Assembly (NCBI GenBank): GCA_002373325.1
Contig: DFKI01000040.1
Location: 1 to 47,622 of the forward strand
From: Treponema sp. UBA3649
GTDB taxonomy: Bacteria > Spirochaetota > Spirochaetia > Treponematales > Treponemataceae
Direction: 5' to 3'
DNA length: 47,622 bases
This document shows, in pieces, positions 35,182-44,819 of this stretch. Each line of letters begins with the position of its first letter. The stretch's first letter is position 1. The notes beneath the pieces were generated by a model, which ran no database searches, was not told the DNA's origin, and saw only the letters and a program-made list of their open reading frames with translations. Position numbers and translations under genes: made by a program.

Positions 35182-36912
35182 ATGAGGAACATAAAAAAGT
35201 TTTTTTCACTTCTGGTCATGGTGATTTCCATATCAGCGCAAGCGACGTTCGCCTTGGATTTTCCGGATGGTTTACAGGAAGTCTTCAACATAAATCTTGA
35301 CGGTGAAAATTTTGCATTCGGAATCATGCGGGATAACGACACTTGCTCCGCAATTTTTTTTGACGGGAACAGGTCCGAGATAAATCTTGCAATCTGCGAC
35401 GCTTCGGAATCCAAGCAGCTCAAGAAAATCGCCTTTGAGTCCAAGATGCTCGTAAAATCAATTTCCACGCTGAAAGACTACGAGCAGCAAAATATCTACA
35501 ATCAGATTGTCGAAAAACTGAAGGCTCTTGCGCCGATCACATTCGAAAACTATGATTCCACCGATGAATTCGGATTCGTAAAAGTGACACTGCTTCTTTC
35601 GAAGTCCGTTCAGAAAAAATATCCTGACGCGGAGGAATTCTTTTTCGGCGGAACATCAAACACAAATAGCACGTTCTCCCCTCTCTCCAAAAAACTTACT
35701 GTCTGGTCCTTCACCGATGAGCTCGAGGGATTTTTGAACAAGGACGGCTACGGTTACAAGGCGACTCACCCGGACGTGGAGATTGAATACGAGCTTACTC
35801 CCACCGATCAGTTTCCAAGCAGACTCGACCCACGGATTGCAAGCGGAAAGGACTGCCCCGATGTTTTTGCCCTTGAGGATTATTTCGTCCGAAAGTATAT
35901 TGAATCAGGCCAGCTTCTCCCTCTCGATGATTTGTATGCGGAAGTGAAGGACAAAGTAAACTCCTATCCGGTGGAAGTCGGAAGCTATGACGGACATGTC
36001 TACGCAATGTCATGGAATGTTTCTCCAGGCGCGCTCTTTTACCGGAGGAGCCTTGCGAAAAAATATTTCGGAACAGACGATCCTAAGGTTGTGCAGAAAA
36101 AACTCAAGGATTTCGACACCTTCCTTGCGACGGCACGTGAGCTTAAAAAACTCTCCGGCGGAAAATGCAGGATTGTTTCCTCGACCGAGGATCTTTTTCA
36201 TCCCTTCAAGGGAGCCCGCGAAAAACCGTGGGTCGTGGATGACAGACTTGTGATTGACCCCGCCATGGAAAAATATATGGATATATGCAGGATTTTTACG
36301 GAAGAGGAACTTGTGGCAAAAGATGTCTCCCAATGGTCAGAAAGATGGTTCGCAGGGATGAGGGGAGAACTGAACGATGATTATGCCTACGACTATTACA
36401 GCGATTATTACATTGAGTCGCCTGTAGAAATCTTCTGCTATTTTCTTCCGACATGGGGTCTCCACTATATTCTTAAGCCAAACGCACCCGGAACATCAGG
36501 TGACTGGGCGATGTGTCAGGGACCTTCCGCGTGGAGATGGGGAGGAACATGGATTGCCGCGTACAAGGGAACAAAAAATCCCAAGGCCGCAAAGGAGCTG
36601 ATCCGCTACCTCACCACCGACGACGGATTCCAGGAGGCGATGGCAAAGGAAACCGGCGACATAGTGACAAACATCGATGTCCAGGACAAAATCAAGGATT
36701 CTTTCTCGGAGCCCTATCTTTCGGGACAAAATCACTACGCGGAATTCTGCAAATACACAAAGAAAATAAAAGGCACCCTTGAGCAGGCGACCGACTGGCA
36801 GATTGAATCGATTTGGCATGAGGCTGTAATGTCATACGTGTCTTGGGAAAGAACAAAAAAGCAGGCGCTCCAATATTTCAAGGACCAAGTTTCGTTCACA
36901 ATGGGATTTTAG
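35182..36912 (+). CDS. Sugar-type solute-binding protein with an additional N-terminal domain
   Basis: A 576-residue exported protein. A signal peptide (to about residue 24) is followed by about 145 residues with no recognised family (LDFPDGLQEVFNINLDGENF..., rich in short strands and charged helices). From about residue 168 comes an SBP_bac_1 domain very similar to the neighbour at 33245: KLTVWSFTDELEGF, PDVFALEDYFVRKYIESGQLLPLDDLY, YAMSWNVSPGALFYRRSLAKKYFG and GGTWIAAYKGTKNPKAAKELI. The paralogy is clear by eye. An acidic Tyr/Asp insertion (DDYAYDYYSDYYIE, about residue 395) is absent from the shorter copy. CGGAGG precedes the ATG. The N-terminal part may be an adaptor or second ligand domain; function unknown. 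Confidence 0.88.
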   Translation: MRNIKKFFSLLVMVISISAQATFALDFPDGLQEVFNINLDGENFAFGIMRDNDTCSAIFFDGNRSEINLAICDASESKQLKKIAFESKMLVKSISTLKDYEQQNIYNQIVEKLKALAPITFENYDSTDEFGFVKVTLLLSKSVQKKYPDAEEFFFGGTSNTNSTFSPLSKKLTVWSFTDELEGFLNKDGYGYKATHPDVEIEYELTPTDQFPSRLDPRIASGKDCPDVFALEDYFVRKYIESGQLLPLDDLYAEVKDKVNSYPVEVGSYDGHVYAMSWNVSPGALFYRRSLAKKYFGTDDPKVVQKKLKDFDTFLATARELKKLSGGKCRIVSSTEDLFHPFKGAREKPWVVDDRLVIDPAMEKYMDICRIFTEEELVAKDVSQWSERWFAGMRGELNDDYAYDYYSDYYIESPVEIFCYFLPTWGLHYILKPNAPGTSGDWAMCQGPSAWRWGGTWIAAYKGTKNPKAAKELIRYLTTDDGFQEAMAKETGDIVTNIDVQDKIKDSFSEPYLSGQNHYAEFCKYTKKIKGTLEQATDWQIESIWHEAVMSYVSWERTKKQALQYFKDQVSFTMGF

Positions 36913-36963
36913 GAGACGAATGCTAAGGGAACGGTACAAGCGGACTCCATAACAACTATATGT

Positions 36964-36999
36964 TTGACAAAACGATGTTTTCTTATTATATTATATAGT
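36964..36999 (+). promoter_or_regulatory. Promoter of htrA, predicted leaderless transcript
   Basis: TTGACA (36964-36969) and TATATT (36987-36992) are 17 bp apart. The predicted start falls at 36999-37000, on the ATG. The bases before the ATG (ATATAGT) hold no ribosome binding site. Confidence 0.75.
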
Positions 37000-38256
37000 A
37001 TGAAACTTTATTCTAAACATCACATTGTAATTTCTTCTATTATAACTGGTACTTTGGCGGCAGTGGCGGCGGTCATTATCTGCAATCCGTTCAGAAAGAA
37101 TCAGGACGCGGAAAAGATTGCCGACATCCAGCAGGATTCCATGGCGGAGGAGCAGACCGAAGTTCAGGAAATCTCCGTCTCAGGCGATGAGTTCGTCATG
37201 CAGACAAACACTCCCCTGCTCAAGGTCGCATCTGCATCAAGCGGCTACACCCAGGATGAGGCGCAGAACATTGCCGTGTATGAAAAATGCAACGAGGCGG
37301 TTGTCAACATCACGACGCAAGCCATGGCATACAACTGGTTCTGGGAGCCGGTGCTCACGTCAAGCGGATCGGGCTCAGGCTCCATCATCGACAAGAGGGG
37401 TTATGTGCTTACCAACGTGCACGTGATTGAGAATGCCAGCGTAATCACAATCTCACTTGCGGACGGAAGCAGCTATGAGGGAACCGTAGTCGGAAAAGAC
37501 GTGGAAAGCGACATTGCCGTTCTTAAATTCACACCTGCGGCCGGGGTCGAGCTCAAGACAATCAGTTTCGGGGACAGCGACTCACTCAAGGTGGGACAAA
37601 AAGTCATCGCCATCGGAAATCCATTCGCACTTGAGCGCACGATGACCACGGGAATCATCTCAGGACTTGGGCGACCGATTCAGGAAAGCGAGAACGTAAT
37701 CATCCGCAACATGATTCAGACCGACGCGGCCATCAATCCGGGAAACTCAGGAGGCCCCCTTTTGGACAGCCAGGGACGCATGATCGGTATCAACACAATC
37801 ATCTACTCATCAAGCGGAAGCTCAAGCGGCGTGGGATTCGCGGTTCCGGTCTCAACTGCTCGCAGGGTCGTGGGTGATTTAATCAGCTACGGAAAGGTAA
37901 ACCGCGGCGTTATGATGCTCTCACTCGTGCAGAACACAGGAAGAATCGCGAATTATGCGGGTTATGGAATCAAAAACGGAATGATTGTAAGCAAGGTGCG
38001 AAAAGACTCTCTTGCCGAGGCCGCTGGAATCCGTGGAGGAAACACTCCGGTACAGTACGGTCGAAACACAATCTACCTGGGCGGTGACATAATTACAGCC
38101 ATCGACGGACTTCCGGTACAGACACTCGCGGATTATTACTCTGCTCTTGAGGACAAGGTTCCCGGCGACACTGTGAAAGTAAAAATCTACAGGAACAAAA
38201 AATATCTGGAACTTGAGGTCAAACTGGAAAGCGAGGTTCAGTCCTCTTCCATTTAA
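37000..38256 (+). CDS. HtrA/DegP-type periplasmic serine protease
   Basis: A 418-residue protease. It starts at the ATG at 37000, giving one N-terminal membrane segment (IVISSIITGTLAAVAAVIIC) that anchors it in the inner membrane with the catalytic part in the periplasm. The trypsin-like triad is complete: His141 (TNVHVI), Asp171 (ESDIAVLKF) and Ser250 (NPGNSGGPLL). A single PDZ domain follows (about 305-410) with YGIKNGMIVSKVRKDSLAEAAGI and GGDIITAIDGLPVQ. This DegS-like layout (one anchor, one PDZ) suggests a stress-sensing or regulatory protease, or general quality control of envelope proteins. It lacks a Shine-Dalgarno and appears leaderless. The next gene follows after 90 bp. Confidence 0.95.
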   Translation: MKLYSKHHIVISSIITGTLAAVAAVIICNPFRKNQDAEKIADIQQDSMAEEQTEVQEISVSGDEFVMQTNTPLLKVASASSGYTQDEAQNIAVYEKCNEAVVNITTQAMAYNWFWEPVLTSSGSGSGSIIDKRGYVLTNVHVIENASVITISLADGSSYEGTVVGKDVESDIAVLKFTPAAGVELKTISFGDSDSLKVGQKVIAIGNPFALERTMTTGIISGLGRPIQESENVIIRNMIQTDAAINPGNSGGPLLDSQGRMIGINTIIYSSSGSSSGVGFAVPVSTARRVVGDLISYGKVNRGVMMLSLVQNTGRIANYAGYGIKNGMIVSKVRKDSLAEAAGIRGGNTPVQYGRNTIYLGGDIITAIDGLPVQTLADYYSALEDKVPGDTVKVKIYRNKKYLELEVKLESEVQSSSI

Positions 38257-38346
38257 CGGATAAAATCAGCTGCTGCCTTGAATTTGATTCGGGGACTCTT
38301 TTATGAAGGGGGGATTTTTCACTTCCCGCATTTTTATGAGGACTAT

Positions 38347-41300
38347 ATGGAAACCATTTCCGGAAAAGAACTTCTGCTCGGAATTGACGTAGGCTCAACG
38401 ACCACAAAAATTGTAGTATACGACTCCGAGCATGACAGCATTCTCTACTCTGACTACCGGCGGCATCACGCGTCCCAGCTCAAAAGTGTCATTTCCGCAT
38501 TGGAGGATTTCAAAGGAAAATTTGGAACTCATCCCTTCCGGATTGCCATGACCGGCTCAGGCTCAAAACCGATGGCGGAGGCTCTGGGAGTCCTTTTCAT
38601 ACAGGAAGTCGTAGCAAATTCCATCGCGCTCAAAAAAAGATGTCCCAGCGTAAACACGGCCATAGAGCTTGGCGGTCAGGACGCAAAGATGATTTTTTTC
38701 AGCCGCGAGGACGACCAGATTAAAGTAGACGACATGCGCATGAACGGAAGTTGTGCCGGAGGAACAGGAGCTTTCATTGATGAGGTCGCTTCCATACTCA
38801 AAGTCCCCATTGAAAAATTCAACTCACTCGCCTCGGCAGGAAAATGCGTGTACGATATTTCCGGTCGCTGCGGTGTATATGCAAAAACCGACATTCAGCC
38901 GCTATTGAATCAGGGAGTCTCAAAGTCGGATCTGGCGCTCTCAGCTTTTCATGCCATTGCGAAACAGACCGTGGGTGGACTCGCTCAGGGACTCGACATA
39001 AAAAGTCCGGTCGCATTTGAGGGAGGCCCGCTCACTTTTAATCCCAGGCTGATTGACGTTTTTGCCGAAAGACTGAATCTGAAAAAAGAAGAGGTCCTTG
39101 TCCCGGATCACCCCGAAGTGATGATAGCCCTCGGAGCATCCCTTTCCCTGCTGGAGTCATTTGAAATGAACAAGGACTCATCCCGGCAGGACATTGACAC
39201 GCTGATTTCAAAACTTAAAGCGGTGGAAAAAAGCGGCTCACAAAAAATCACGCAACAGGCTGTCGGAAAACCTTTTTTTGACACGGAAGAGGAAAAGGAA
39301 GCCTTCTTCAAGCGGCATGAAAAAAAGCGTCCTCGCATTTACAATTTTGCGCCGGGAGAGACAATCCGTGCATATCTCGGAATTGACTCAGGAAGCACAA
39401 CCACGAAATTTGTCCTGCTCGATGACGACAATCAGATTCTGGATTATTTCTACTCATCCAATGAGGGCGACCCGCTGATTATCGCAAAGAACGCGCTGAT
39501 TGAAATGCGTGAGAAATATAAGGAAAAGAGAGTCAATCTGGAAATCCTCGGAGTGGGAAGCACCGGCTACGGAGAGATGCTTTTTTCCAAGGCTTTCAAA
39601 ACTGAATTCCACGCGGTCGAGACAGTCTCCCACGCAAAGGCAGCGAACCATTTTGTAGGCGACGTTGATTTTTTGCTTGACATCGGCGGTCAGGACATGA
39701 AGGCAATATGGCTCGACGGCGGAGTAATCACGAACATCCTTGTGAATGAGGCATGCTCATCTGGCTGCGGTTCCTTCCTCCAGAATTTCGCAGACTCCCT
39801 TGGCATTCAGGTAAAGGACATAGCACGCGCCGCATTCTCATCAAAAAATCCTGCGGTACTCGGAAGCCGGTGCACGGTCTTTATGAACAGCAGCATTGTC
39901 ACCGAGCAGAGAAACGGAAAAACATCCGAAGACATAATGGCGGGACTTTGCCGCTCCATAATTGAGAATGTTTTCACGAAGGTCATCCGCGTGTCAAACC
40001 TTGAAAAACTCGGACGCAGGATTGTGGTCCAAGGGGGAACTTTCCAGAACGACGCGGTACTCAGGGCGATTGAGCAGTATACCGGCAAGGAAGTAATCAG
40101 GGCTCCCTACCCCGGAATCATGGGAGCGATCGGTGTCGCGCTTTTGACAAAGGAGCACATGCAGTCGGGAAAAGTCGAGCGAACATTCATCGGACTTGAT
40201 GCCATGGACTCATTCTCGTACTCTCAGGAAGCGAACAAAATCTGTCCCTTCTGTGCGAATCAGTGCAAGCGTACCGTAATCACATTCTCGGACGGAAGCT
40301 CATGGATTACGAACAACCGATGTGAAAGAGGTGAAATCATCGGGGATCCGAAAGATGCCGCGGTCAGGGAAAAACTCAGGGCAAGCAGAAAGGAACAGGC
40401 ACCGAATCTTTTCAAGCTCAGGCAGGACCTTCTTTTCAGGGACTACAAGCTGCCGAAAAAAATTGAAAAAAGAGGAATCACAATCGGCATTCCGAGAATC
40501 CTTTCTTTCTGGGACACAATGCCTTTCTGGACTACATTTTGGAAATCACTTGGCTTTGACGTAAAGATTTCGGACCTGAGCACAAGGGCCATGTATGAGG
40601 AGGGACTTCCGGCGGTCGCATCGGACACAGTGTGTTTTCCCGCGAAGCTCGTTCACGGACATCTGAGAAATCTTGTAAAAAAAGGAGTGGACAGGATTTT
40701 CATGCCCATGGTCGCAACCCTCCACTCACAGAACACGTCCAACACAAGCGAATACATGTGCGCGGTCGTAAAGGGATATTCCTGGGTCATAAAAAATTCT
40801 GACAATCCTGAAAAAAGATTCGGCGTAAAATTCGACTCTCCCCTTTTCTTCTGGTACACCGACAAGGACAGAAACCGGCAGCTCATAGATTACATCCAGA
40901 AGGAATTCTCCCTCCCGCGGAAAACAATCGAAAGAGCGATCCGGATGGCGGACAAAGCGACGGAGGAATTCCAGACCACACTCACATCAGCCGCGCAGGA
41001 AATAATCGACGACGTTACGGAAAAGGGCACTTATGCGGTGATTCTTGCGTCGCGTCCCTATCAGAACGATCCGCTCGTAAATCACAGTCTCCCCGAACTT
41101 TTTACCAGCATGGGAATTCCAGTCCTTACCGTGGACTCTGTTCCGGGAATCGGCAACGTGGATTTAACGAGAAGCCGCATTGACATTGTGAACAACTACC
41201 ACGCAAGGATGATCTCGGCATCAGTAATCGCGGCGGAGAACCCGAACCTTGAGTACGTGCAGTTCGTAAGTTTCGGATGCGGACACGACGCATATCTTTC

Positions 41301-42708
41301 CGACGAGATAATCCGCCTGATGAACGAGATTTCCGGCAAGACTCCGCTGATTCTGAAAATGGACGAAAGCGACGTTCAGGGACCGATGCGAATCCGCGTG
41401 CGATCCTTTGTTGAGACCCTCGCGATGAAAAGGCAGCTGGCCAAAAAGAATGCGGTGCATGACCTCAAGGATCCTTACCCGGTCAAGTTCACGAAAAAAG
41501 ACGCGAAGGAAAAAATCATACTTGTGCCGAACACATCCCACGCCTTCTGCAGAATCATGGCGGCGTCGCTTGTGACTCAGAATCTGAAAGCGGTTCCGAT
41601 GGACTTGGGACGCGAAGAGGCAATCAGGCTCGGAAAAAAATACGTGCACAACGACATCTGTTTCCCCGCTCAGATTGTAATCGGCGAGGCACTTGCGGCA
41701 CTGGAAAGCGGTAAGTACGACGGTATGGACGTGGCAATCGGCATGGCAAAATATGTCGGGGACTGCCGTCTCACCCACTACACCGCACTGCTCCGAAAAG
41801 CCCTGGACGATGCGGGTTACTCCCACATCCCCATAGTGACCAACGATGACAAGGACACTCACGACATTCATCCGGGATTCAGAATGAACCTTGCGTCCCA
41901 GCTAAAAATGGCGACCGCACTCCCGATGATTGACATAATGGAAGAGCTGCTAAGGAAAATCCGGCCTTATGAAAAAGAGAAAGGAAGCTCAGATGCCGCG
42001 TTTGAAAAAGGAATGGACGCGATTGTAAACGGTCTTGAGAAAGGCGGAATCTCAGGCGTGAAAAAAGGATTCGCCGAGGCAATCAGGCTGATGAAGGAAA
42101 TTCCTTACGACCGCTCGCACCTGAAGCCCACCGTGCTGATTGTCGGTGAGTACCTCCTGAACTTCCATCCGGGAGCGAACAGGGACATAGAGCTTTATCT
42201 TGAGCGCAACGGATTTGAAATCATTGAGGCGAAGATGACCGACGTTCTGCAAAAGACATTCTTCGCGCAGGACAGGCAGATACGTGAAAACAGGCTCTCT
42301 CGCCCCTTCATTGACAAGACGATGATTCACGTGACCAACAGTTTCTTCAAGATGACCCACGCATGGGCGCACGAGATTGCAAAGGAACATCCTCTTTACG
42401 AAGGGTACACTCTGCTGGAAAACCTTGTGAAAGTGAGCGACGGAGTTATCTACCACACATTCGACGCGGGAGAGGGTGTCCTGATTCCGGGAGAGATTCT
42501 GCACAACGCCGCAAAGGGATGCAAGAATTTCATAATCCTCCAGCCGTTCGGATGCCTTCCAAACCACATAATCGGAAGGGGAATCACGAAAAAGCTGAAG
42601 GAGCTCTATCCCTCGGTACAGATTCTGCCGCTGGACTACGACCCCGACGTAAGCTTCGCGAACATTGAGAACCGGCTCCAGATGCTGATTATGAACGCCA
42701 AAGTCTAA
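38347..42708 (+). CDS. Giant 2-hydroxyacyl-CoA dehydratase activase-related protein
   Basis: A 1453-residue protein. The ATG at 38347 is preferred because GAGG lies five bases before it. Two BadF/BcrA-type ASKHA ATPase domains occur in tandem, with phosphate-1 motifs GIDVGSTTTK (about residue 13) and GIDSGSTTTK (about 344). Cys residues in GSCAGGTGAF (about 135) and EACSSGCGSF (about 468) are at the positions where activases hold a bridging [4Fe-4S] cluster. CPFCANQCK (about 632) is a further cluster-type motif. From about 710 (ITIGIPRILSFWDTMPFW) follow DUF2229 and HgdB-like dehydratase-component domains to the end. This fused protein is widespread in anaerobic Firmicutes and spirochaetes; its substrate is not known. 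It should be oxygen-sensitive. Confidence 0.93.
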   Translation: METISGKELLLGIDVGSTTTKIVVYDSEHDSILYSDYRRHHASQLKSVISALEDFKGKFGTHPFRIAMTGSGSKPMAEALGVLFIQEVVANSIALKKRCPSVNTAIELGGQDAKMIFFSREDDQIKVDDMRMNGSCAGGTGAFIDEVASILKVPIEKFNSLASAGKCVYDISGRCGVYAKTDIQPLLNQGVSKSDLALSAFHAIAKQTVGGLAQGLDIKSPVAFEGGPLTFNPRLIDVFAERLNLKKEEVLVPDHPEVMIALGASLSLLESFEMNKDSSRQDIDTLISKLKAVEKSGSQKITQQAVGKPFFDTEEEKEAFFKRHEKKRPRIYNFAPGETIRAYLGIDSGSTTTKFVLLDDDNQILDYFYSSNEGDPLIIAKNALIEMREKYKEKRVNLEILGVGSTGYGEMLFSKAFKTEFHAVETVSHAKAANHFVGDVDFLLDIGGQDMKAIWLDGGVITNILVNEACSSGCGSFLQNFADSLGIQVKDIARAAFSSKNPAVLGSRCTVFMNSSIVTEQRNGKTSEDIMAGLCRSIIENVFTKVIRVSNLEKLGRRIVVQGGTFQNDAVLRAIEQYTGKEVIRAPYPGIMGAIGVALLTKEHMQSGKVERTFIGLDAMDSFSYSQEANKICPFCANQCKRTVITFSDGSSWITNNRCERGEIIGDPKDAAVREKLRASRKEQAPNLFKLRQDLLFRDYKLPKKIEKRGITIGIPRILSFWDTMPFWTTFWKSLGFDVKISDLSTRAMYEEGLPAVASDTVCFPAKLVHGHLRNLVKKGVDRIFMPMVATLHSQNTSNTSEYMCAVVKGYSWVIKNSDNPEKRFGVKFDSPLFFWYTDKDRNRQLIDYIQKEFSLPRKTIERAIRMADKATEEFQTTLTSAAQEIIDDVTEKGTYAVILASRPYQNDPLVNHSLPELFTSMGIPVLTVDSVPGIGNVDLTRSRIDIVNNYHARMISASVIAAENPNLEYVQFVSFGCGHDAYLSDEIIRLMNEISGKTPLILKMDESDVQGPMRIRVRSFVETLAMKRQLAKKNAVHDLKDPYPVKFTKKDAKEKIILVPNTSHAFCRIMAASLVTQNLKAVPMDLGREEAIRLGKKYVHNDICFPAQIVIGEALAALESGKYDGMDVAIGMAKYVGDCRLTHYTALLRKALDDAGYSHIPIVTNDDKDTHDIHPGFRMNLASQLKMATALPMIDIMEELLRKIRPYEKEKGSSDAAFEKGMDAIVNGLEKGGISGVKKGFAEAIRLMKEIPYDRSHLKPTVLIVGEYLLNFHPGANRDIELYLERNGFEIIEAKMTDVLQKTFFAQDRQIRENRLSRPFIDKTMIHVTNSFFKMTHAWAHEIAKEHPLYEGYTLLENLVKVSDGVIYHTFDAGEGVLIPGEILHNAAKGCKNFIILQPFGCLPNHIIGRGITKKLKELYPSVQILPLDYDPDVSFANIENRLQMLIMNAKV

Positions 42709-42720
42709 GTCAAAACGTTT

Positions 42721-43665
42721 TTATCTCCCGCTGATTTTCACCATTCCGCTGGTGGCGCTTGCTTTTATTGTCACGCTACCGTTTCGGTTGGAGTCAAGGG
42801 AATTCTTCAAGATGCCGCTTGTAACTGATGTCTCGAAATAATACTCACTGCTGGGTTTTAGCTCGACTTTCACGGCTCCGCTTGTGGTTCTGAAACTGGA
42901 ATCCCCGGTGAGAGCTGCGTCATCCTCGAAGTGTACGGCACCGCTCGTTGCCTTCAAATCAGCACGAAGGATTTTTCCTGAGACCGACACTGCGCCGCTT
43001 GAAGTTTCTGCACAGATTTCATCAAAGGACACATCACTTGCTTTGACGGCCCCGCTTCTTGCATTCAGGACAGCCTTTTTTCCGTGTATATCATCGATTT
43101 TGACAGAACCGCTGCTGGTTTCCGCACAGAAATCCTCAGTCTCAAGATCATTTGCCTTGACCGCACCGCTCGTTGCCTTGAGATTGAAACTTCCCGCTCT
43201 TAAATCAGAGATTGAAATCGCACCGCTTGTCGCAGATGCCTTGATTGTCTCGTACTGAGCGTCCGGTACCGAAAGCAAAATCTTCGGTGAGTTGAGCATG
43301 AACATTCCAAAAATGCTGTTGGTCTGCTTTACGGAAAGAAGTCCTCCTGAAAGAGATGACTCCGCATATTTCTCAGCATCGGAAAAGTATCTGACCCTTG
43401 TGATTCCGTCATTGCTTTTGTCAATTCCCACGGCAAGAGATGACACCTCAATCCCCACATTCTGAACCTCACCGTCAAGGATTTCCTCGTGAGTCATTTT
43501 TCCGCCTGCCATAATATCCCCCTCAAAATCAATTCCGTCCTTTCCAATGTGGATGATTTTTCTTGAAATGTTCCTGCTTCCGCTGATTATGCCGAAAATT
43601 AAAAGCACGGTCAGAAAAAAAGCTACCACAGTCCAGATAATTCCCATTATATAATTATGTTTCAT
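42721..43665 (-). CDS. Membrane-anchored DUF4097 (putative adhesin-like beta-helix) protein
   Basis: A 314-residue protein. The ATG at 43665 has AGGAGG six bases upstream. Residues about 6-28 form a membrane anchor (IMGIIWTVVAFFLTVLLIFGIISG). From about residue 100 the chain consists of repeated beta-strand turns of the type ATSGAV / ETSSGSV / ARSGAV about every 20 residues, the DUF4097 right-handed beta-helix pattern. The start lies downstream of the permease-prefix gene's stop, 44 bp away. PadR / prefix-domain / DUF4097 cassettes are common and are thought to sense envelope stress; the ligand is unknown. It converges on the giant activase, with 12 bp between stops. Confidence 0.88.
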   Translation of the reverse strand: MKHNYIMGIIWTVVAFFLTVLLIFGIISGSRNISRKIIHIGKDGIDFEGDIMAGGKMTHEEILDGEVQNVGIEVSSLAVGIDKSNDGITRVRYFSDAEKYAESSLSGGLLSVKQTNSIFGMFMLNSPKILLSVPDAQYETIKASATSGAISISDLRAGSFNLKATSGAVKANDLETEDFCAETSSGSVKIDDIHGKKAVLNARSGAVKASDVSFDEICAETSSGAVSVSGKILRADLKATSGAVHFEDDAALTGDSSFRTTSGAVKVELKPSSEYYFETSVTSGILKNSLDSNRNGSVTIKASATSGMVKISGR

Positions 43666-43709
43666 TTTATTCCTCCTGAAATATTTTTCCTCTGATTGGG
43701 ATTTCAAAT

Positions 43710-44399
43710 CTAGTTGTCCGAGCCCCTTGTCCGGAACATACGGATCGCCTGCTGCACCGCCGACGCAATCAGCCAGATAATCCATGTGACATGCCAGGCA
43801 TGAGTTGCAAAGCTAAGTCCCAGATAGATGATTGTGACGACCAGCCAGTAGAGTTTCCACGCGGACTGCCAGAACGGATCTTTTTCATCCGGCGCATCAT
43901 TCATGGGACTCACGCGGCTTTTTCCCCTCACAAGATACGGCTCCACATCCTGAGGCACGCTGTTCTTTGTGTAAATCAGGATTCCGGTCGCTATGGCAAT
44001 ACAAATCATCATTCCGGCAAAACCGATTATTCCGAATTTCGCAGTGTCAGCTCCCAGCCCGAAGATTGCCGCCGTACCTGGAATGCAGGTCAATAAAATC
44101 GCGCCGAAGATGTAAAGCATGACCGCGATGGATTTGTTTTTTGCGGCCTTTTTGCGGTAGTCGTCAATCTTTGGTTTAAGCTCTCTCTCGGGGGCAAGGG
44201 ATTCAAGAAGCTCGTCCACGTCCCCCAAATCGCCAAGAGCCTCGGTATATGCCTGGTTCTCGGATTTTCCTTCCGCAATGTGAGCCTCGAAATGCTCGTT
44301 AAGATTGGAAAGGATCTCCTCCTTTAATTCCGCCGCCTTTCTGGTCTGGGGAATGTCGTTAAAAAGCACGTCCACATAATTCTTGATTTTTCCGTTCAT
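43710..44399 (-). CDS. Permease-prefix (DUF1700-like) membrane protein
   Basis: A 229-residue protein. Residues 1-75 form the cytosolic helical prefix: VDVLFNDIPQTRKAAELKEEILSNLNEHFE then AYTEALGDLGDVDELLESL, typical of the HAAS/permease-prefix domain. Four hydrophobic segments follow (VMLYIFGAILLTCIPG, FGIIGFAGMMICIAIATGILIY, LYWLVVTIIYLGLSF, WIIWLIASAVQQ). AGGAGA precedes the ATG. Proteins of this type usually follow a PadR regulator and may sequester or modulate it. Here padR lies 48 bp upstream. Confidence 0.85.
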   Translation of the reverse strand: MNGKIKNYVDVLFNDIPQTRKAAELKEEILSNLNEHFEAHIAEGKSENQAYTEALGDLGDVDELLESLAPERELKPKIDDYRKKAAKNKSIAVMLYIFGAILLTCIPGTAAIFGLGADTAKFGIIGFAGMMICIAIATGILIYTKNSVPQDVEPYLVRGKSRVSPMNDAPDEKDPFWQSAWKLYWLVVTIIYLGLSFATHAWHVTWIIWLIASAVQQAIRMFRTRGSDN

Positions 44400-44447
44400 T
44401 TTTATCTCCTAGATGTACAAGCTTTTCAGCCTGCATTTTTACAAGAT

Positions 44448-44807
44448 TTATTTTTTCAAACTGACCGAAACGTGTGAATCTGTCGTCCGAATCAGTTTTT
44501 CCACAAGCCCCTCAATCCTTTTCCAGTCGCCTTGATTTTCCCGGAAAATGTCTTTGCCGCGGTCGGTAATCGAATAGTAACGTCTTCGCGCTCCTGAATT
44601 TTCATCTCCCCAGTAGGAAAGAATCAGGCCGTTTTCCTCGAGCCGACGGAATGACGTGTAAAGAGTCGCCTCCTTGAGCTCAAAGCTGTTTTGGGAAGAT
44701 TCGCTTATGGCCTTGTTTATCTTGTAGCCGTAGCTGTCCCCCTCCGTAAGCTGGGCAAGGATGATTGTGTCCGTCAATCCGCGAAGGATTTCTGAAAAGT
44801 TCAGCAT
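44448..44807 (-). CDS. PadR-family transcriptional regulator
   Basis: A 119-residue winged-helix repressor: LRGLTDTIILAQLTEGDSYGYKINKAI, then LKEATLYTSFRRLEENGLILSYWGDENSGARRRYYSITDRGK, the canonical PadR motif with the wing GARRRYY. The C-terminal helix (ENQGDWKRIEGLVEKLI) is the dimerisation helix of the small PadR subgroup. AAGGAGG precedes the ATG. It heads the cassette with the prefix-domain and DUF4097 genes and likely represses its own promoter, where an inverted repeat overlaps the -35. Confidence 0.93.
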   Translation of the reverse strand: MLNFSEILRGLTDTIILAQLTEGDSYGYKINKAISESSQNSFELKEATLYTSFRRLEENGLILSYWGDENSGARRRYYSITDRGKDIFRENQGDWKRIEGLVEKLIRTTDSHVSVSLKK

Positions 44808-44819
44808 CTCTACCTCCTT

